The notes under the pieces are model-generated. The model saw only the letters and a program-made list of their open reading frames with translations, was not told the origin of the DNA and ran no database searches. A stretch of 64,000 nucleotides of DNA from Aspergillus flavus (taxonomy: Eukaryota; Ascomycota; Eurotiomycetes; Eurotiales; Aspergillaceae). The position numbers and the translations under genes are program-made. The DNA lies in the NCBI RefSeq assembly GCF_009017415.1, contig NC_092410.1:1240001-1304000 (forward strand). Reading direction: 5' to 3'. This document shows, piece by piece, positions 12,803-26,100 of this stretch (positions within the stretch are counted from its first letter, which is position 1; the number at the start of each line of letters is the position of its first letter).

Positions 12803-13770
12803 GGCGACAATGAGATCTAGGTACGCACCCCGGGATGGCAAAAAAATGAGTTTGTCAGAAGGGCTATCGGCCAAAACCAGCCCTTATGGGGAGCTCAACT
12901 GGTATTTCGGGAGCTCCTGGTGAAATTCTTCTGCTTCTCTGACACCCCAACCGAGTGGTGAAGGACTGATCCCTCAACAAGGCCTGAAGATTGGGTGTCT
13001 GGGAGCCCTTCTGATTGGCGGCGGTAGGGGCAGCGGATAAATCACTGGACTTTAAACCTCGGCTCATTTTGAAACTCTTCCTTTATCACCACCGACAATC
13101 CTCGGTCCTGTACCGATGCCACGCGAAACCGTTGAGACTCGGACTCAGTGACGACACGGGCGAGAAATCGACTAATTGTCTGCATAAGAGTTTCTCTGTG
13201 TGTATGTGACGGACCGGATGCATTTCATCCGTCTTCGAGAACCCTCGAACATGGATGAACCTATCATATTGTTTCACAACAGGATCGCCCAAATGGAACT
13301 AAACTGGAAGATCATCTGAGGCAGATCACCACCTTTCAGTGGTCCCATGATGGCTGTTTATATTATCGCAACTATTGAACGTAATTGAACCTTTAGCGCC
13401 ACGTCCTGCGGGACATCGGACTGATCACAGTCCGAACCATTCAGAGGCATCGGACGTATCCTAGTGCGTTGATCAGCAGGGGCATGCATACCGTTGAAAT
13501 TAATGAGAGAATGCCAGTTGCCAATATACATACAGATGAGGACCATGCGCAGTACATCCATGATACCTGCACCTGCTATAACCATGGGCTTTCCCCTGGA
13601 GTCCATTCCCCCCTGGATGGCGTGCATATAGTACCTCTGCCCCAACATTCCAGGAAAGAGCATTCCTGATCGTCCATAGTCAACCCCCTGATCTTTTAGC
13701 TAATCGCTCCTTGTTATTGCCATGACACGCTCCTTTGATTTGTTACAAACTCTTAGAATAGTTGTTATTA
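12803..13770. other. Divergent promoter region, thioesterase / GH92
   Basis: About 1 kb between divergent genes. Several short frames are present, but none has gene-like composition or splice support. No regulatory site could be assigned. Confidence 0.5.
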
Positions 13771-16475
13771 ATGGCGTCGTCTGTTCTCTGGTCGATCTTG
13801 ATCGCTACTCCTCTTGCCCTGGGCTACACTAACCCTCGCTCCATTTCAATTCCTGAAGACTACGATGTATTGCAATATGTTGACCCGCTTATCGGAAGTT
13901 CGAACGGAGGTATAAATCTTCCAGTCGGTCTCAATAACAAACATTGCGATTGGCATCTGATCCCCTGTATTATTTAGGGAACGTCTTCGCCGGCGCGTCA
14001 CTTCCCTATGGCATGGCGAAGGCTGTAGCCGACACAGATTCTGTGAACAACCAGGGCGGCTTCGCATACGACGGGAGTAACATCACGGGGTTTTCCAGTC
14101 TGCATGATTCAGGTACTGGAGGTCAACCGTCGCTTGGGAACTTCCCCATTTTCCCCTATGTGAGCTGCAAGGATGACGATGTCAATGGCTGTGTGTATCC
14201 CAAGAAACTGCGCAAGACGCGCTACGACCCCGGGTCTGTGTCTGCGAGCCCGGGTTATTTTGCATTGACCATGGCATCGGGAATTCAGGTAGACATGACT
14301 GTATCCCACCATGCATCTCTCTTCCGTTTTCGGTTCCCAGCAGATCGCGAAACCAAGCCCCTTATCCTGTTGGACCTTAGTGACTTGTCCGACACGCGAC
14401 AGGACAATGGAACCATTGATGTAGATGCTGACACGGGGCGGATGGTCGGCCATGCTCGCTTTTTGCCCAGTTTTGGAAGTGGTTCCTACACTCCGTACTT
14501 CTGCATTGACTTTCGCAGTGTCTCCGGTGTCAGAGACAATGGTATATTCGTCAATTCACGAGCGAGTACGGATGTAAAGAATCTCACCATCTCCCGGAGC
14601 ATCAATGGCTACCCTCTACCGGTTTGTTCAGGCACCGAACCTGTTAGTGCCAGATAAAACTAACAATTGTAGGGAGGTGCTTTCGTTCGATTTAACTCGT
14701 TGGCCGATCGTACAGTTCTAGCTCGGGTAGGCCTTAGCTTCATTAGTAGCGAACAAGCTTGCAGCAACGCTGAGTCTGAAATCCCTAATTTTGACTTTAA
14801 TGCGACGCATTCCGCCGCGGTGGATTCATGGACAAAGAAGCTGGCCCCAATTCGAGTATCGAGAAATGGGGTTAATTCTTCCTTCCTGTCCACGTTTTAT
14901 AGTGGAATCTACCGTACCATGATCAATCCGCAGGACTACACCGGGGAGAACCCACTTTGGAAGAGCACAGAGCCATATTTTGACTCTTTCTACTGGTATG
15001 CGCACCATCTGTCCGTAGAGATCTTCTCTGATATGTGCTAGTCTCTGGGATTCGTTTCGGTCTCAGTTGCCGTTTCTGACCATCTTTGATCCTGCATCGC
15101 TGGCTCGGATGATTCGATCGTTGATTGATACCCAGAAACATCTGGGCTGGCTTCCAGACTGCCGCATGTCGCTCTGCAAAGGTGCGGAACTGTAGCCCTA
15201 TTATTAGAAGCGGGCTGACCGGTCTAGGTTACACCCAAGGTGGCTCAAACGCGGACGTCGTCCTTGCCGATGCGTACCTCAAGGGCATTTCCGACGGAAT
15301 AGACTGGCAGGCTGGCTACTCCGCCGTCCAGAAGGATGCTGAAGAGGAGCCGTATGACTGGTCGAATGAAGGACGTGGTGGCCTGGACAGTTGGAAATCG
15401 CTGAACTACATTCCAGTAGAGGATTTTGACTACAAGGGTTTTGGAACGATGACGCGGAGCATCTCCCGCACGCTGGAATACTCTTATGATGACTTCACTA
15501 TTGCACAAATGGCCCGTGGCCTCGGAAAGATGGATGATGCTGAGCAATACGAAGCTACTTCTCGATTTTGGCAGAATCTGTTTCGCGATGACCAGGCCTC
15601 GTTCATAAACGGAACTGATACTGGATTCAAAGGCTTCTTCCAACCTAAATACCTGAATGGGACCTGGGGATATCAGGTTTGTTCTCATGACCTAATCTCC
15701 ATGAGAGTGTCTACGTCTAATCAAGAAAAAGGACCCCATCACCTGTTCCAACATCGACACGAGCGGGAGAGCTTGCTCGCTTCAAAACAATGCAGCCGAA
15801 ACCTTTGAGGACAGTATATGGGAGTATCAATTGTAAGAGAAAGCTAGTCAAACGATTCAACTAATCCACACTGACCCCTCCAGTTTCGTCCCCCATGACA
15901 TGGCCGCCCTCATCACTCGTCTTGGAGGCCCATCTCAATTCATCCGTCGCCTTGACTACCTCCATGACACTGGCATTACATACATCGGCAACGAGCCCTC
16001 TTTCCTAACCGTCTTCCAGTACCACTACGGCAGCCGTCCCGGCAAATCCACCTCCCGCGCTCACTTCTATGTCCCCAAGTACTTCAACGCAAATCCAACC
16101 GGCCTTCCCGGCAATGACGACTCAGGCGCCATGGGCTCCTTCGTTGCAATGACCATGATGGGTCTCTTCCCGAACCCAGGACAAAATGTGTACCTGATCT
16201 CAGCTCCCTTCTTCGAGTCTGTCCGCATCGCCTCGCCACTGACGGGACGGACCGCCACGATCCGTGCCGTTAACTTTGATCCCGAGTACAAGAACATCTA
16301 TATCCAATCTGCGACACTGGACGGAAAGCCTTATAGCAAGAACTGGGTGGGACATGACTTTTTCACCGAAGGACGGGAGTTGGTGCTTGTGTTGGGAAGG
16401 AATGAGAGCCATTGGGGTACCGGAAAAGAGGATCTGCCGCCGTCTCTGTCGACAAGGGGTGCTCTCTTTGACTAA
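13771..16475 (+). CDS. Secreted glycoside hydrolase family 92 alpha-mannosidase
   Basis: This is a GH92 exo-alpha-mannosidase, 797 residues; the family cleaves alpha-1,2-linked mannose (and other linkages) in N-glycans and mannans. Seven exons: 13771-13909, 13978-14621, 14673-14995, 15042-15181, 15228-15676, 15726-15832 and 15884-16475. The first residues (MASSVLWSILIATPLALGYT) are a good signal peptide. Family blocks run in order: YVDPLIGSSNGGNVFAGASLPYGM, GFSSLHDSGTGG, TFYSGIYRTMINP, LWDSFRSQLPFLTIFDP, GGSNADVVLADAYLKG, YDWSNEGRGG, TLEYSYDDFTIAQ, FFVPHDMAALI and FFLxPSxGN-like DDSGAMGSFVAMTMMGLFPNPGQ. Several N-x-S/T sequons fit a secreted glycoprotein. The start is the ATG at 13771; an upstream in-frame TTG is not needed. 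The intron at 15182-15227 is required to restore KGYTQGGSNADV. Confidence 0.94.
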
Positions 16476-16946
16476 CTGCAAGTGTATGAACTAACTCTGA
16501 TGGTAATTATGGGAACTGGGTTAATTGTACTAGACATAGAAAGACTAGTGGTCTTGAGTCTGTAATATAAAGTTATTGCTCTAGGAGCAAGATGGACATC
16601 ACTGACCTCCTAGACTGGACTGCAAGCAGACTACGTAGCCAACTGAACATTACAGGTAGCAACTACATAATACTACCGCAAACCAAGAACAAACCCATTA
16701 ATGAAATATTTTAAATTCTTTTAATTCATTCGTTGAGGATTAATCAAACACCCAGCCGAGACAGGGCATCCGATTCGAGACGAGTTGATGGCAGTCTCGC
16801 ACAAATGCAGTGAAAAGGGGAATCGTAATATCTACAGTACATCACGGCATGAAACAATTCAATAAAAGGAAAAAGGACTAGAAACCGCAACCGCAACCAC
16901 AAAAGCCTAAAAACCAGAACAACAGAGCTCAACCCCATTATGGGAT
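16476..16946. other. Intergenic between convergent GH92 and GCV1
   Basis: About 0.47 kb, AT-rich, holding the two 3' ends. No gene seen. Confidence 0.5.
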
Positions 16947-18453
16947 CTAGGCCTTGCCACGATAGAACTTGCTCTCAACCCAGGGCATACTGGTAACAGT
17001 AGCCTTACGGAGCTTGTTACGGACCAAGATGCCAACCTCGGTACCCTTCTTGTGGAGACCTTGTTTGACGTAGCCCATGGCGATGTTGGTACCGCCGAGG
17101 GTAGGACTGGGGAGACCGGAGGTGATGATGCCAACGGGGGTACGGGATTCATCGTTGATATCGACGATGACAGCGCCTTCACGGGCGGGGGAGCCCTTCT
17201 CGACGGTGAAGCCTACGCGACGCTGGGAGAGGGTCTTGGCGGGGGAGGCGAGCTGGGGGAGGATGGCGGAGGCGCCATTGAAGTTGGCGGTTGCGGGGTC
17301 GCGACGGTCCTTGCCGACGACCCAGCCCAGAGATGCGCCGGGGGGAGTCTGGGCGGTGGAGATGTCGTGGCCGTAGAGACACATGCCGGCTTCCAGACGG
17401 AGGGAGTCGCGGGCTGCTAGGCCGGCGAGGCGGACCTGGTCTGCGTTTGTGAGGAGGAGCTCGGTGACCTGCGCGGGCAGGGAAGGGGAGCCTGCTGTTG
17501 GGATGGAGATTTCGAAGCCGTCCTCGCCGGTGTAACCGGTGCGGGAGATAAGGAGGGGGTGCGGGGTGCGCGAGCCATCGGGGAGGGTGAGGTAGAGTTC
17601 GCGGCAGTTGCCAAAGTAGAGGGTGCTGAGGTCTGTTTCGGGGCCGGAGCCGTGAACGTAGGACTGGAGAACCTCGGCTGCGAGGGGACCCTGGAGGGCG
17701 ACCAGAGCGCGGTCTTCGAGGATGGTCCATTTGATGCTGTCGGCGCCGTGGGCTTGCTTGTAGGCGGAGATCTCGGCCTCCAGGAAGGCGAGATCCTCGT
17801 CGCGCCGGCCGGCGTTGGTGACAAAGTAGAAGGTTTCGTCAGTACGACGGGTGATGACGGTATCGTCGATGATACCGCCGGTGCCTTCTTCGAGCAGACA
17901 AGAGAGAGTGGATTGGTTGTGGCCGAGCTTATCAAGGGATGATGGGGTGACCTTCATCAGAAGCTCGATTGCACCCGGTCCACTGAGTTCGTGTTGAACC
18001 CTGCAATTGGTGTTAATCCTTGATTCTATGTATAAAGGGGTTCTCATGGGTGTGTACGTACATATGGCTCACATCGAACAAGCTCGCCTTTTCTCTGGTC
18101 CATTTGTGGCTCTCAACATGGCTGAGATCGGAGTACTGCAATGGCATGTCAAACCCCGCAAAGGGCACCATTTTCGCGCCCCGGGCGAGATGTAGATCAT
18201 AGAGCTGCGTCTGTCTCAGCGGCCCCGAGGGAGCCGCAGACGAAGCAAATCGCACAGCACCATTAGAGGAAGAAACAGAGCTGACACGGAGGAATGGGCG
18301 TGCAGCAGTCGGAGTGCGGAGACCGCGGTGGAGCGGAGATGTCAACTGCCGCGGCAGCAGAGTTGAGCCATTGGCTGCGATAGAAGCGGGCTGGGAGAGC
18401 GATTTCGATCCCAGAAGGTTGATACCTCGTCGCAAAGGTCGTACGGCCGACAT
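16947..18453 (-). CDS. GCV1: Aminomethyltransferase, glycine cleavage system T protein (mitochondrial)
   Basis: The T protein transfers the methylene group from the aminomethyl-lipoyl H protein to tetrahydrofolate in the mitochondrial glycine decarboxylase complex, making 5,10-methylene-THF and ammonia. Exons: 18453-18062 and 18000-16947, giving 481 residues. The first 75 or so residues are rich in Arg, Ser and Ala with few acids, a mitochondrial presequence. The mature part begins [22 protein letters not shown], followed by [21 protein letters not shown] across the 61-nt intron, then [63 protein letters not shown] and [14 protein letters not shown]. Length is somewhat above bacterial GcvT because of the leader. 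Identity is secure. Confidence 0.96.
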
Positions 18454-18993
18454 GATGAGTTTTTGAAGCGATTAGATGTGATTATTTACAGAAGGAAGTT
18501 CGTGAACAGAGGAGGACAGGGTAGAATTGCGGAGGAGTATGACCGATAGCGGAAAAGTCACATGCCGATAGGGCAAATTCCGCGGGTAAGCCGTACTCTC
18601 CGCCCCGTCGGGAGGATTACTTACTGGATTTACGCAAGATAAAGCATCTACGATGGTGTGAATCGATAGGCCAGATTGACATCTTCAGCGAAAAAGCGCG
18701 ACAAGGGTATCTTCCCCCCCTGTACCACTGGCGGGTGTTGTGGAGTCTTCAGAACGCAGACAGCGCCGTCTGTCTGCGAGAGACTTTACTTCATCGCTAC
18801 AGTGATGATATCTTTCATTACCATAATAACACGAATAGGCAGTCATGCAGAGAATGTTGCGAGCCCAAACCATAACATTAAAAGAAGTCCTCCCACGGTC
18901 CTTTGAAAACCTCCAGGGTCGTACACGTCGGAAGACACACACTTGTGATCAACCCGCAAAGAATGGAAATTTAGATCAAACAACGTAAACTCA
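18454..18993. other. Intergenic: GCV1 upstream region and transporter 3' side
   Basis: About 0.54 kb between two same-strand genes. It probably carries the GCV1 promoter. No gene or identifiable binding site was seen. Confidence 0.5.
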
Positions 18994-20716
18994 TTACAAT
19001 CCGTTATCGGCGCAGGAGAAAGGACTACCCACTGTTCCAGCTTGATAATTTAGGACTACGCTGTCAACAGCAGCCTGCAAAGATCGTTAGTCATGACTAC
19101 AAACCGCATGATCTAGAAGGTCAAACTTACATAGGTTCCCGGCCCTAGGAAGAAAAGGCCGACGAAAATCAAGCCGACATTGACAATAAAGCCAATCCAG
19201 CCCCGGATTCCCCGATTCTTGTAGAAATTCGGTCCGTAGTCTTCACGACGCATCCGGAGGTAGGCGACACCCCAGAAGATGAACCCGAAAAATGAATCAA
19301 ACAGTGCGCTCATGATCGAAAGCAGATCGGAAAAGAATGGAATCACTTCGGCAATGATAAATGCCCCAATCCACAGAACGGCTAGGATTCCAGCCCAGGC
19401 GGCCCATCCAACGACGGTATGGTTACCCTTGTGGCGCGTTCCCTCGAATAGACGGAAGAAGAGGAAACGGGCAGATACCGAGGCGTACAACACTCCCAGG
19501 AAAATCAGAGTTGGGACCATGAACGAAAAGGACACCTTCTTGTACACCTCATTGCTGATAGAGCCGAATGCTGGGGAGGTTATATACTGATTGCCGGTGT
19601 AGGCATATACGATCGAACCCACCAAGCTGAACACGATGATTTCCGCAACAGTGACCGCCGTGACGGATTTCCAGAAGTCTTTCGGCTCCTTCATCTCGGC
19701 GATGAAACTCGGGAGTGTGATCTGACCAATGAACGTGTAGCTGATGTTCAGAAAAGCATTGACACCAGAGACGAACGTTGTCCCGGCCACGGGGACTGCG
19801 GTCACGATTGGATCGCCTTTTGCGGGAGTGTAGCCAGCGGGATGGTCTTCAATAGCTGTGAAGATAACGGCCAATATCACCGAAATGAACGTGAACAACG
19901 CTGAGAAAGTGGCAATCTTAGACAGCGTGCTGAATGTTCGCGGAAGCGAGCAGACGAACGAGACAATGGCCGTTATCAAGGAAAAGACGATGGTACACGT
20001 CCCATGGGAAGAGACCGTATTGAGCCACTCGGCGCCGACCAAGCAATGCAAACCCTAAAAACAGTATTAGGACTAATCATCCTGGATCTTAAGATGATAT
20101 TGGGCGAGTTACCTGAATAAAGGTATTATTCAACAAGAACATCACTGCGGTCAGATACCAGGCAATATTCGAGCCCCAGAAGAGATGCTGACCGATATCA
20201 CACACATCGCGAACATGGGGGTGGCGCAGGCAGAATCTCCTAAGGTGACTGTTAACATTGGCTTCAGGGGATGCAGAGTCGCATTCACTTACCAGATAAT
20301 CAGGGAAGTGTACAGCACAATCCCAGCAATAACCACAGTCAGAATCAACCCCGGAACTAACCCGAGAACGGAATAAGACCAGGGAAATGACATAATAGCC
20401 AGGCAGATGTACTCGGAAAAGAGCAACGCGGCCGTCTGTACGTCCATGTTGATCAGGAATAAGCCACAAATATATATTTTTCCACTTGCGGACGCACCTT
20501 TTGCCAACTACATGTTCGGTATTTGATGGAGTTACCCGCCTCCATTTCAATTTGTCTTCCAACATCGTCTGTGTCCGAATCGGATTGCACTCCGGGCTGT
20601 CGCTGATTCTCGAGATCCTTCACCTTATCGGGAGAATCAGCTCGTTCCGAGGCGAAAGACTGACTGTCTTCGTCCCCACGCCCGTCAAGGGCCTTGGATG
20701 TATGGGGCGCAGCCAT
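18994..20716 (-). CDS. Amino-acid transporter, AAAP family (MTR / neutral amino acid permease type)
   Basis: This is a polytopic membrane transporter of the amino acid/auxin permease (AAAP) family, close to the fungal neutral amino acid permease (N system, MTR) group, likely plasma-membrane H+/amino acid symport. Exons: 20716-20498, 20435-20293, 20239-20113, 20054-19131 and 19074-18994, giving 497 residues. The first 60 residues are hydrophilic, charged and cytosolic. The core starts at SIKYRTCSWQKTAALLFSEY and continues with FPWSYSVLGLVPGLILT, HPHVRDVCDIGQ, AEWLNTVSSHGTCTIVF, FTFISVILAVIFTAIE and SYTFIGQITLPSFIAEMKEPKDF, about 11 hydrophobic segments in all. The last exon (AAVDSVVLNYQAGTVGSPFSC...) is supported by clean splice sites and a tail like that of relatives. 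Substrate range cannot be read from sequence. Confidence 0.9.
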
Positions 20717-21169
20717 TTTGAGGAGCGGATGGACCGCTGTTGCAGGGAAGTGGTGGAGTGGGTCGTAAAAGTAGAATTGGAGGCCTTTGGATGCATGTAC
20801 TGCTCCTCACGTTGAAGATTCAAATAGAAGATCTAGAGAATCGCAGGTCAATAGTCGCCCGGAGGAGTCAATGGATGCGCGATGGGACACGCCAGCCAGG
20901 TGGGACCAGAATCACTCACCTTAGGGACAGAAAAGGATTTATATCAGAAGAAGATCGGTAAATCTCTCTAGACGGAAATGAACAAAGGCGAAAGGGAAAT
21001 AGAAAGAAAAATCTATTCGGCTAATTAGCGTCAAATGCGTATGGCAAATGCTGGGCATGGGCGTACCAAGAGAGCTTGGAGGCGTCCAAGCAATCGACCC
21101 CAAGACACTAAGAGGCGGGAGAGAAGAACAACCACTGGGATGGTTGTCAGATGGAGGAGGCGAAGAAGA

Positions 21170-21200
21170 AGAATAATAATAATAATAAAAAAAAGAAAGT
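21170..21200. repeat. GAA/AAT trinucleotide-rich low-complexity tract
   Basis: Short runs of GAA followed by about six AAT units and an A-run, in non-coding DNA upstream of the transporter. A simple sequence repeat with no assigned function. Confidence 0.7.
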
Positions 21201-22750
21201 AAAAAAGTAAAATAGTGAGTAATATTTTGAATGAACCTTATCATGATTATTATTCGATTAGTATTTTTTTAATTCACATTAGTCTCTAATACTATAATTT
21301 CTCTTTTCTAAATGATTTATTTCTATTTAGCATTGACCTCAGCGGCTGATAAAGACACAGGGCAAGTCCGTTTCCAGAAATCCAGCTTAAGCTTCTCTGA
21401 GCTTAGCGTCCACCCCCAGCGGATCCCGTGTGGAATGACCATCGACGCAATGAGTCGGACGGCGACACCGAAGTTAATGTAAACTTGAAATCCTAAAACC
21501 CATGACGTGCTCACACCTGTGTGGGCCATCGATGGTACGCATAAAGTCGGCTCTTTGCGCGTCTCATTACTTACTTGTTAGGGCAGGAATCGCTCCAGGG
21601 TAAAATTATGCTCTTGAGGTACCGAGTTAAAACAGCCAGAGTAATTCAAGCTTCCCGACCGCGGGTCACGGGAAGTCAACCAGGGTGACAGTCAAGATAC
21701 CTGAGATCTGAGAGAGGTTGAGAACTACACCTACTACAGAGTACCTGGGAAAGACTTCGTATTCGGTGCACTTTTCAGGGCAACGATCACCATAAACTTT
21801 CCAGGCCTGAACAATACCTGCAGAGGCAGCTAGATTAATTAGAAAAAGCAGTCAGGAATTATGGATACCTCTGGCATTGGACCAGCTCCCCATGCAACTC
21901 ACGAGTCCCCGCTGCCAATCATTACTCAGATGGAGGAGCCCATCCGAACCATTTGAGTGCCCCGCATCCGTAAACTGAACTTTTCTCTCCCTCGAAGCGG
22001 ATGCGCCCCACTTGGTTCTTGGCCTCAACCGAAGACGTTGTCCCGTGCTTATCCAGTAACAGCCATTTCCTTTGCCGGACTAGAGTCCTTGACGAGATCT
22101 ATGACTGCGATACTCCGTACATTGGCTTGGATTTATTGGATTGATAATCTTTTTTTTATTTCATTTTTCTCTTTATGTATTTATTTTTTCGCCTTCGCTT
22201 ACTGCTTACTCAACTTTATGAAAATAATGAAATGCGCCTTTTGTCTTTTACGCTTCTTGCGCTAATTCTGGGCACCTCGACCGATCTGAACCTTTCCCCA
22301 AACCTACTCATAGCACCTTACGGAGTACAGTTACATACACAGTAGCCTAACAAATTAGTTACACAACAACCGATATTAAACTTCGCACCAGCTTCCCTTT
22401 TCTTTATACTACCATGTACTAATACGATGATCGATGATTCTTTCTTTTTCTCGTGTTGGCTTAAGCTTGAGCACGTTATGCACTAGCAGATGACGTGATC
22501 CCCACGTGCCCAGTCAATCACTGCCACTTCCTGAAGCCTTGGGATGCTTACTTTGCGTCGAGCGAATGGTGTGACACGCCAGCAGAGCAGATTTTGACTC
22601 GATCTTATTTATCCCGGTCGATAAGTTAATTCATGTCAGCAAGAACAGCTCGCAATCGCAATTTCATGCCACCATGATGTAATGCAGGCTATCCAAGTTC
22701 GAGAACCATGTGGCGCCTAGGTTCTAGATTCGGTCTTCTGCTGGGGCGGT

Positions 22751-22837
22751 TTATTTTTTATTTTTTTTTTTTTTCTTTGATCTTTTTTTCAAGTAAAAAA
22801 AAAAAAAAAGAATAGAAAAGAATAGAAAAAGCCTCGG
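22751..22837. repeat. Poly-T / poly-A foldback tract
   Basis: A T-run of about twenty with few interruptions is followed, after a short spacer, by an A-run of about fifteen and A-rich GAATAGAAAA repeats. The two halves are roughly self-complementary and could form an AT hairpin. It may simply be a nucleosome-excluding tract. Confidence 0.6.
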
Positions 22838-23153
22838 TAAATTTGATCAGGTACCTGCCTAACTAGGGCCGAAGTCTACTACTGGTACTGTTAGGTTGGT
22901 TTAAATTGTTCAGGGACGTTTGTATAACATATCACCTGATTTGGGTTTCTATTTCCGGATAGGAATGGTCTGGAACATGCCATCATGGACCTTGCTTGTT
23001 TACTTCTGTGCAGTGCAGGGATTATTACAATCGCTGATCTCTATGCTTCTGGTCGTATAGGCTTGGGTTGAAGAAAATGCCCTGAGATAGACTTTTTGTG
23101 GTATCTGTAGTATGAACAACGCCTTGCTACATAGCTGTACAACAATCTTCCCC

Positions 23154-26100
23154 TTACATGCCCTCGTCCTCCCCGGCCAGCAGGGCCGCATAGTCGTCCA
23201 CCGAGGCGAAGGTCGGCAGATGCTTGAGCTTGCGTCTCTTCTTCTTCTGATCGGGCTTGTCGTCCTCCTTCGGGAGCTCCACTCCGCCGCCGAGTTCCAC
23301 GTCCGAAGGTAGGTCCTCGTCGCTGTCGAGGAAGGCCTCGTCGTCAGAAACATCCATGTCAAAGTCATCATCCTCGTCGAAGGTATCTTCGGCCTTCTTG
23401 GCCTTGGACTTGGTAGCTGGCTTCTTGGTCTCGAAAGTCTCTTCCTCGAAGTCGTCCATGTCCACGTCAGACTCGTCGTTGAAGATGACTCCCTCGTCTT
23501 CACTCTGTTCAGCCTCCTCATCCTCACTTTGATCGTAGGCCGACTGGAGGTCATCCAGGTCAAGGTCATCATCGCTATCAGCTCCTTCCACTTCAGGCTT
23601 CGAATCCACCAGTGCCTTCCAGATCTCCGACTCGGCATCGCTGAGCTCGCCATCCTCTTCAGCATGTTCGACGGGATCCTTGGCCTTCTTGCGGCTCTTA
23701 TCCTTGTCCTTCTCGACACGGTTGAAGTACTCGTGGAAGAAGACATCCTCCGCGGCCACCTCGTCGGACTTCTTCTTCCAGAAGGCCTCGGAGTTAAGCG
23801 GAAGTTCCTGGGTCTGTTTGGTACCGGACACCAACCGATCCTGCGCGTCACTGCCGGCAAGAGGCTGCATGATAGAGGCACCCCGGGTAGCGGCAGAGGC
23901 CTTCGGCGTCTTGTAAACAAAGCGGTCGAGGAAGTGCATCAATGTGTGTATCGTCATATCTGGCTTTCCGCTCATAGTCTTGTGCTCTAACAGTTGAGCC
24001 GCATTGACCGAAACGGACGGATGGAAATGTGACAAATAAGGCAGCTATCAAGCGCAGTATCAGTATGTAAAGTATGATAATGATAGAGAAAATGGGATGC
24101 ACTCACCAATTCCCAGAGACATGTCTTGTCAGCATTGCTGTGCTCCGGGTCTCGTTTGCGAGGGTCGTAACGGCTTGATGGCTTCTTCGGCTGGGCTTCA
24201 GGCTGTTCTTGCGTCTCATCATCCTCATCGGGAACATCCCTGAACACCTCTTCTTCATCACTCTCATTGTCCTCGGGCTGATCGTACAAGGAGTTGAGAC
24301 TAGAGAACGTCTTCTCTAATTCCCTGATCAAATACATGACACCACAGATGAAGGCCGGCTGATGCAGACCAAGCACCTGAATAATACGCTTCACGAATGC
24401 CTTTACACGTCGGGCGTTCACGTCGCTCTTCAAAGCCTTGAACAATAGGTTAAGATAGAGTGCCTGTTTCGAAGACGTGGCCAGCCGTGGGTCCAGAAGA
24501 GATTCGTATAATGTCCGGTAGAAACGATCAGCAGCAATTTGGTGTGAGGATGTCAGTTGCTGGATCAACATAAGGGCTTGAATGCTAGTGTTGAAGTTCG
24601 ACGAGTGAGTGATGCGGAACAAAGTATCGACGTGCTTGGACAGTCTGTGCATGGATTAGCTATAACCGCCTTAGGGAACTGAAGAGAAAATACATACCGT
24701 TCTGAGTCAGAGCTGGTGAAGGGATAAGCTCGATTCACGCCGGTCAAAACGCCAGAAGTGAGCTTTTCTTGCATTTCCTCATGCTGAGCCTGACCCTTCT
24801 CCTCCTCCTTCAGGGCCTTCTGGGCCTTCCTGTTGAGCTTACCGTTCTTGCCATGCTTTTTATTCGACTGGTACTTGTTCTTCTTGGTGGGCTTCAAGAA
24901 GGCAACAAAGAGCGCGAAATAAATGTCAAGTAGTTGGGCCGCAACTTGCTCCTCCTTTGTACTCAAGACAGTCTGGTTCAAGGTGATAATGGCGTAATAT
25001 TTGGCGTGTTGGCTCTGACCTGGACGGAAAAGAACCTCCTCAACAGCCTTGATGATGGTTGGCTTCATCAATGGGTGTGCTTGCTCGAGTTGTAGCAAGA
25101 GGTAGGAAGCTCGAGAAGCGATCTTCTTGGCAGTATCGCCAAGTTTGTTAACCAGTAGTCGCAACAGATTTGTTTCCTGCTCAGGTTTTTCCTTGAGCAG
25201 CTCAAAGACGTAGCTCACGGCCCTGGAGCGAGAGAACTCAATCTCGTCATTACACCATACTTCCAAAATCTTGAGGACCTCGAAATACTGTTCCTTCAGG
25301 AAGTGCTCAAATGCCCAAACGATAAGGTGGCGCTTCTGAAGACCATTAGGAAGGGCATCTCCTTCAGACCACTTGCTTCCCGCTCCTTGGAATGCAGCCA
25401 TGAGCGATGGCTGATTCGCAAAAGACCTGAGCCTACGGTCGTTCGGAAGTAACGTGCCCTGGGCGAACATATCTTTAAGAGTCCTCAAAACTTCTACCGC
25501 CTGGGCACGACTGCGCTTCTTTCCTAGAGCGATAAGGTTTTCCAGCGACTTCGTGTTATGCACAGGCGACTCCTGTATAGCAAGTGTCAACGCCGAAATC
25601 TTATCACTAAGGGTACCAGTGGACATAATGGTCGTGTAGAATTTGTGAGAAGAGGAGGCCAAGGTTTTCTGCGCTTCAGAATACAAGTTGGATTCTTCCT
25701 CGAGCAGGGATACAGCGTAGTTATAAACACGATCAACCAGGTGTCGGGGCAAGCCGTTCGCATGTTTTGCGGAGATCGGAGGAAGCTCGGTCATGAACCA
25801 GTCTGATCTAGGTGGGACGGCCTGTAGTTTGGTTAGAATGGCATCTGCTGGCAAATTCATGCTAAACTCACAAGTTTGCTGTATTCCTTGGGAAGAGGAG
25901 GCTCCGCAGAGTTCTTAGCCTTCTCATTTTTCGTCGGCTCCTTAGCAGCTGGAGTTGGAGGAACATCCTCATCGGAGCTTTCTTGGTCCGCCTCTTCACT
26001 GTCATTTTCATCTCCAGAGTCAAGATCGACCTCGTCATCCTCCACGTCTTCTTCATCGTCTTCTTCCTCCTCATCTTGCCCCGCCTCGTCTTCCTCGTCG

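Larger units (their letters stand above)
20717..23153. other. Large gene-free stretch upstream of the transporter
   Basis: About 2.4 kb. It contains a GAA/AAT-rich microsatellite-like tract (about 21160-21200), a T-rich segment (22139-22191), two inverted copies of a 9-mer (TACTCCGTA at 22111 and TACGGAGTA at 22319), a CACGTG hexamer near 22503 and a long T-run/A-run foldback (22751-22837). A 68-codon frame at 21323-21529 on the minus strand has no support as a gene. The transporter promoter must lie at the left end and the MAK21 3' end at the right. Confidence 0.55.

Noticed and set aside
21323..21529. 68-codon minus-strand frame in the 2.4 kb gap
   Set aside because: Too short, no recognised motif, no supporting exons nearby.
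23000..23920. 306-codon minus-strand frame overlapping the last MAK21 exon
   Set aside because: Shifted frame of the acidic repeat region, Arg/Ser-rich nonsense; the true frame matches Mak21.
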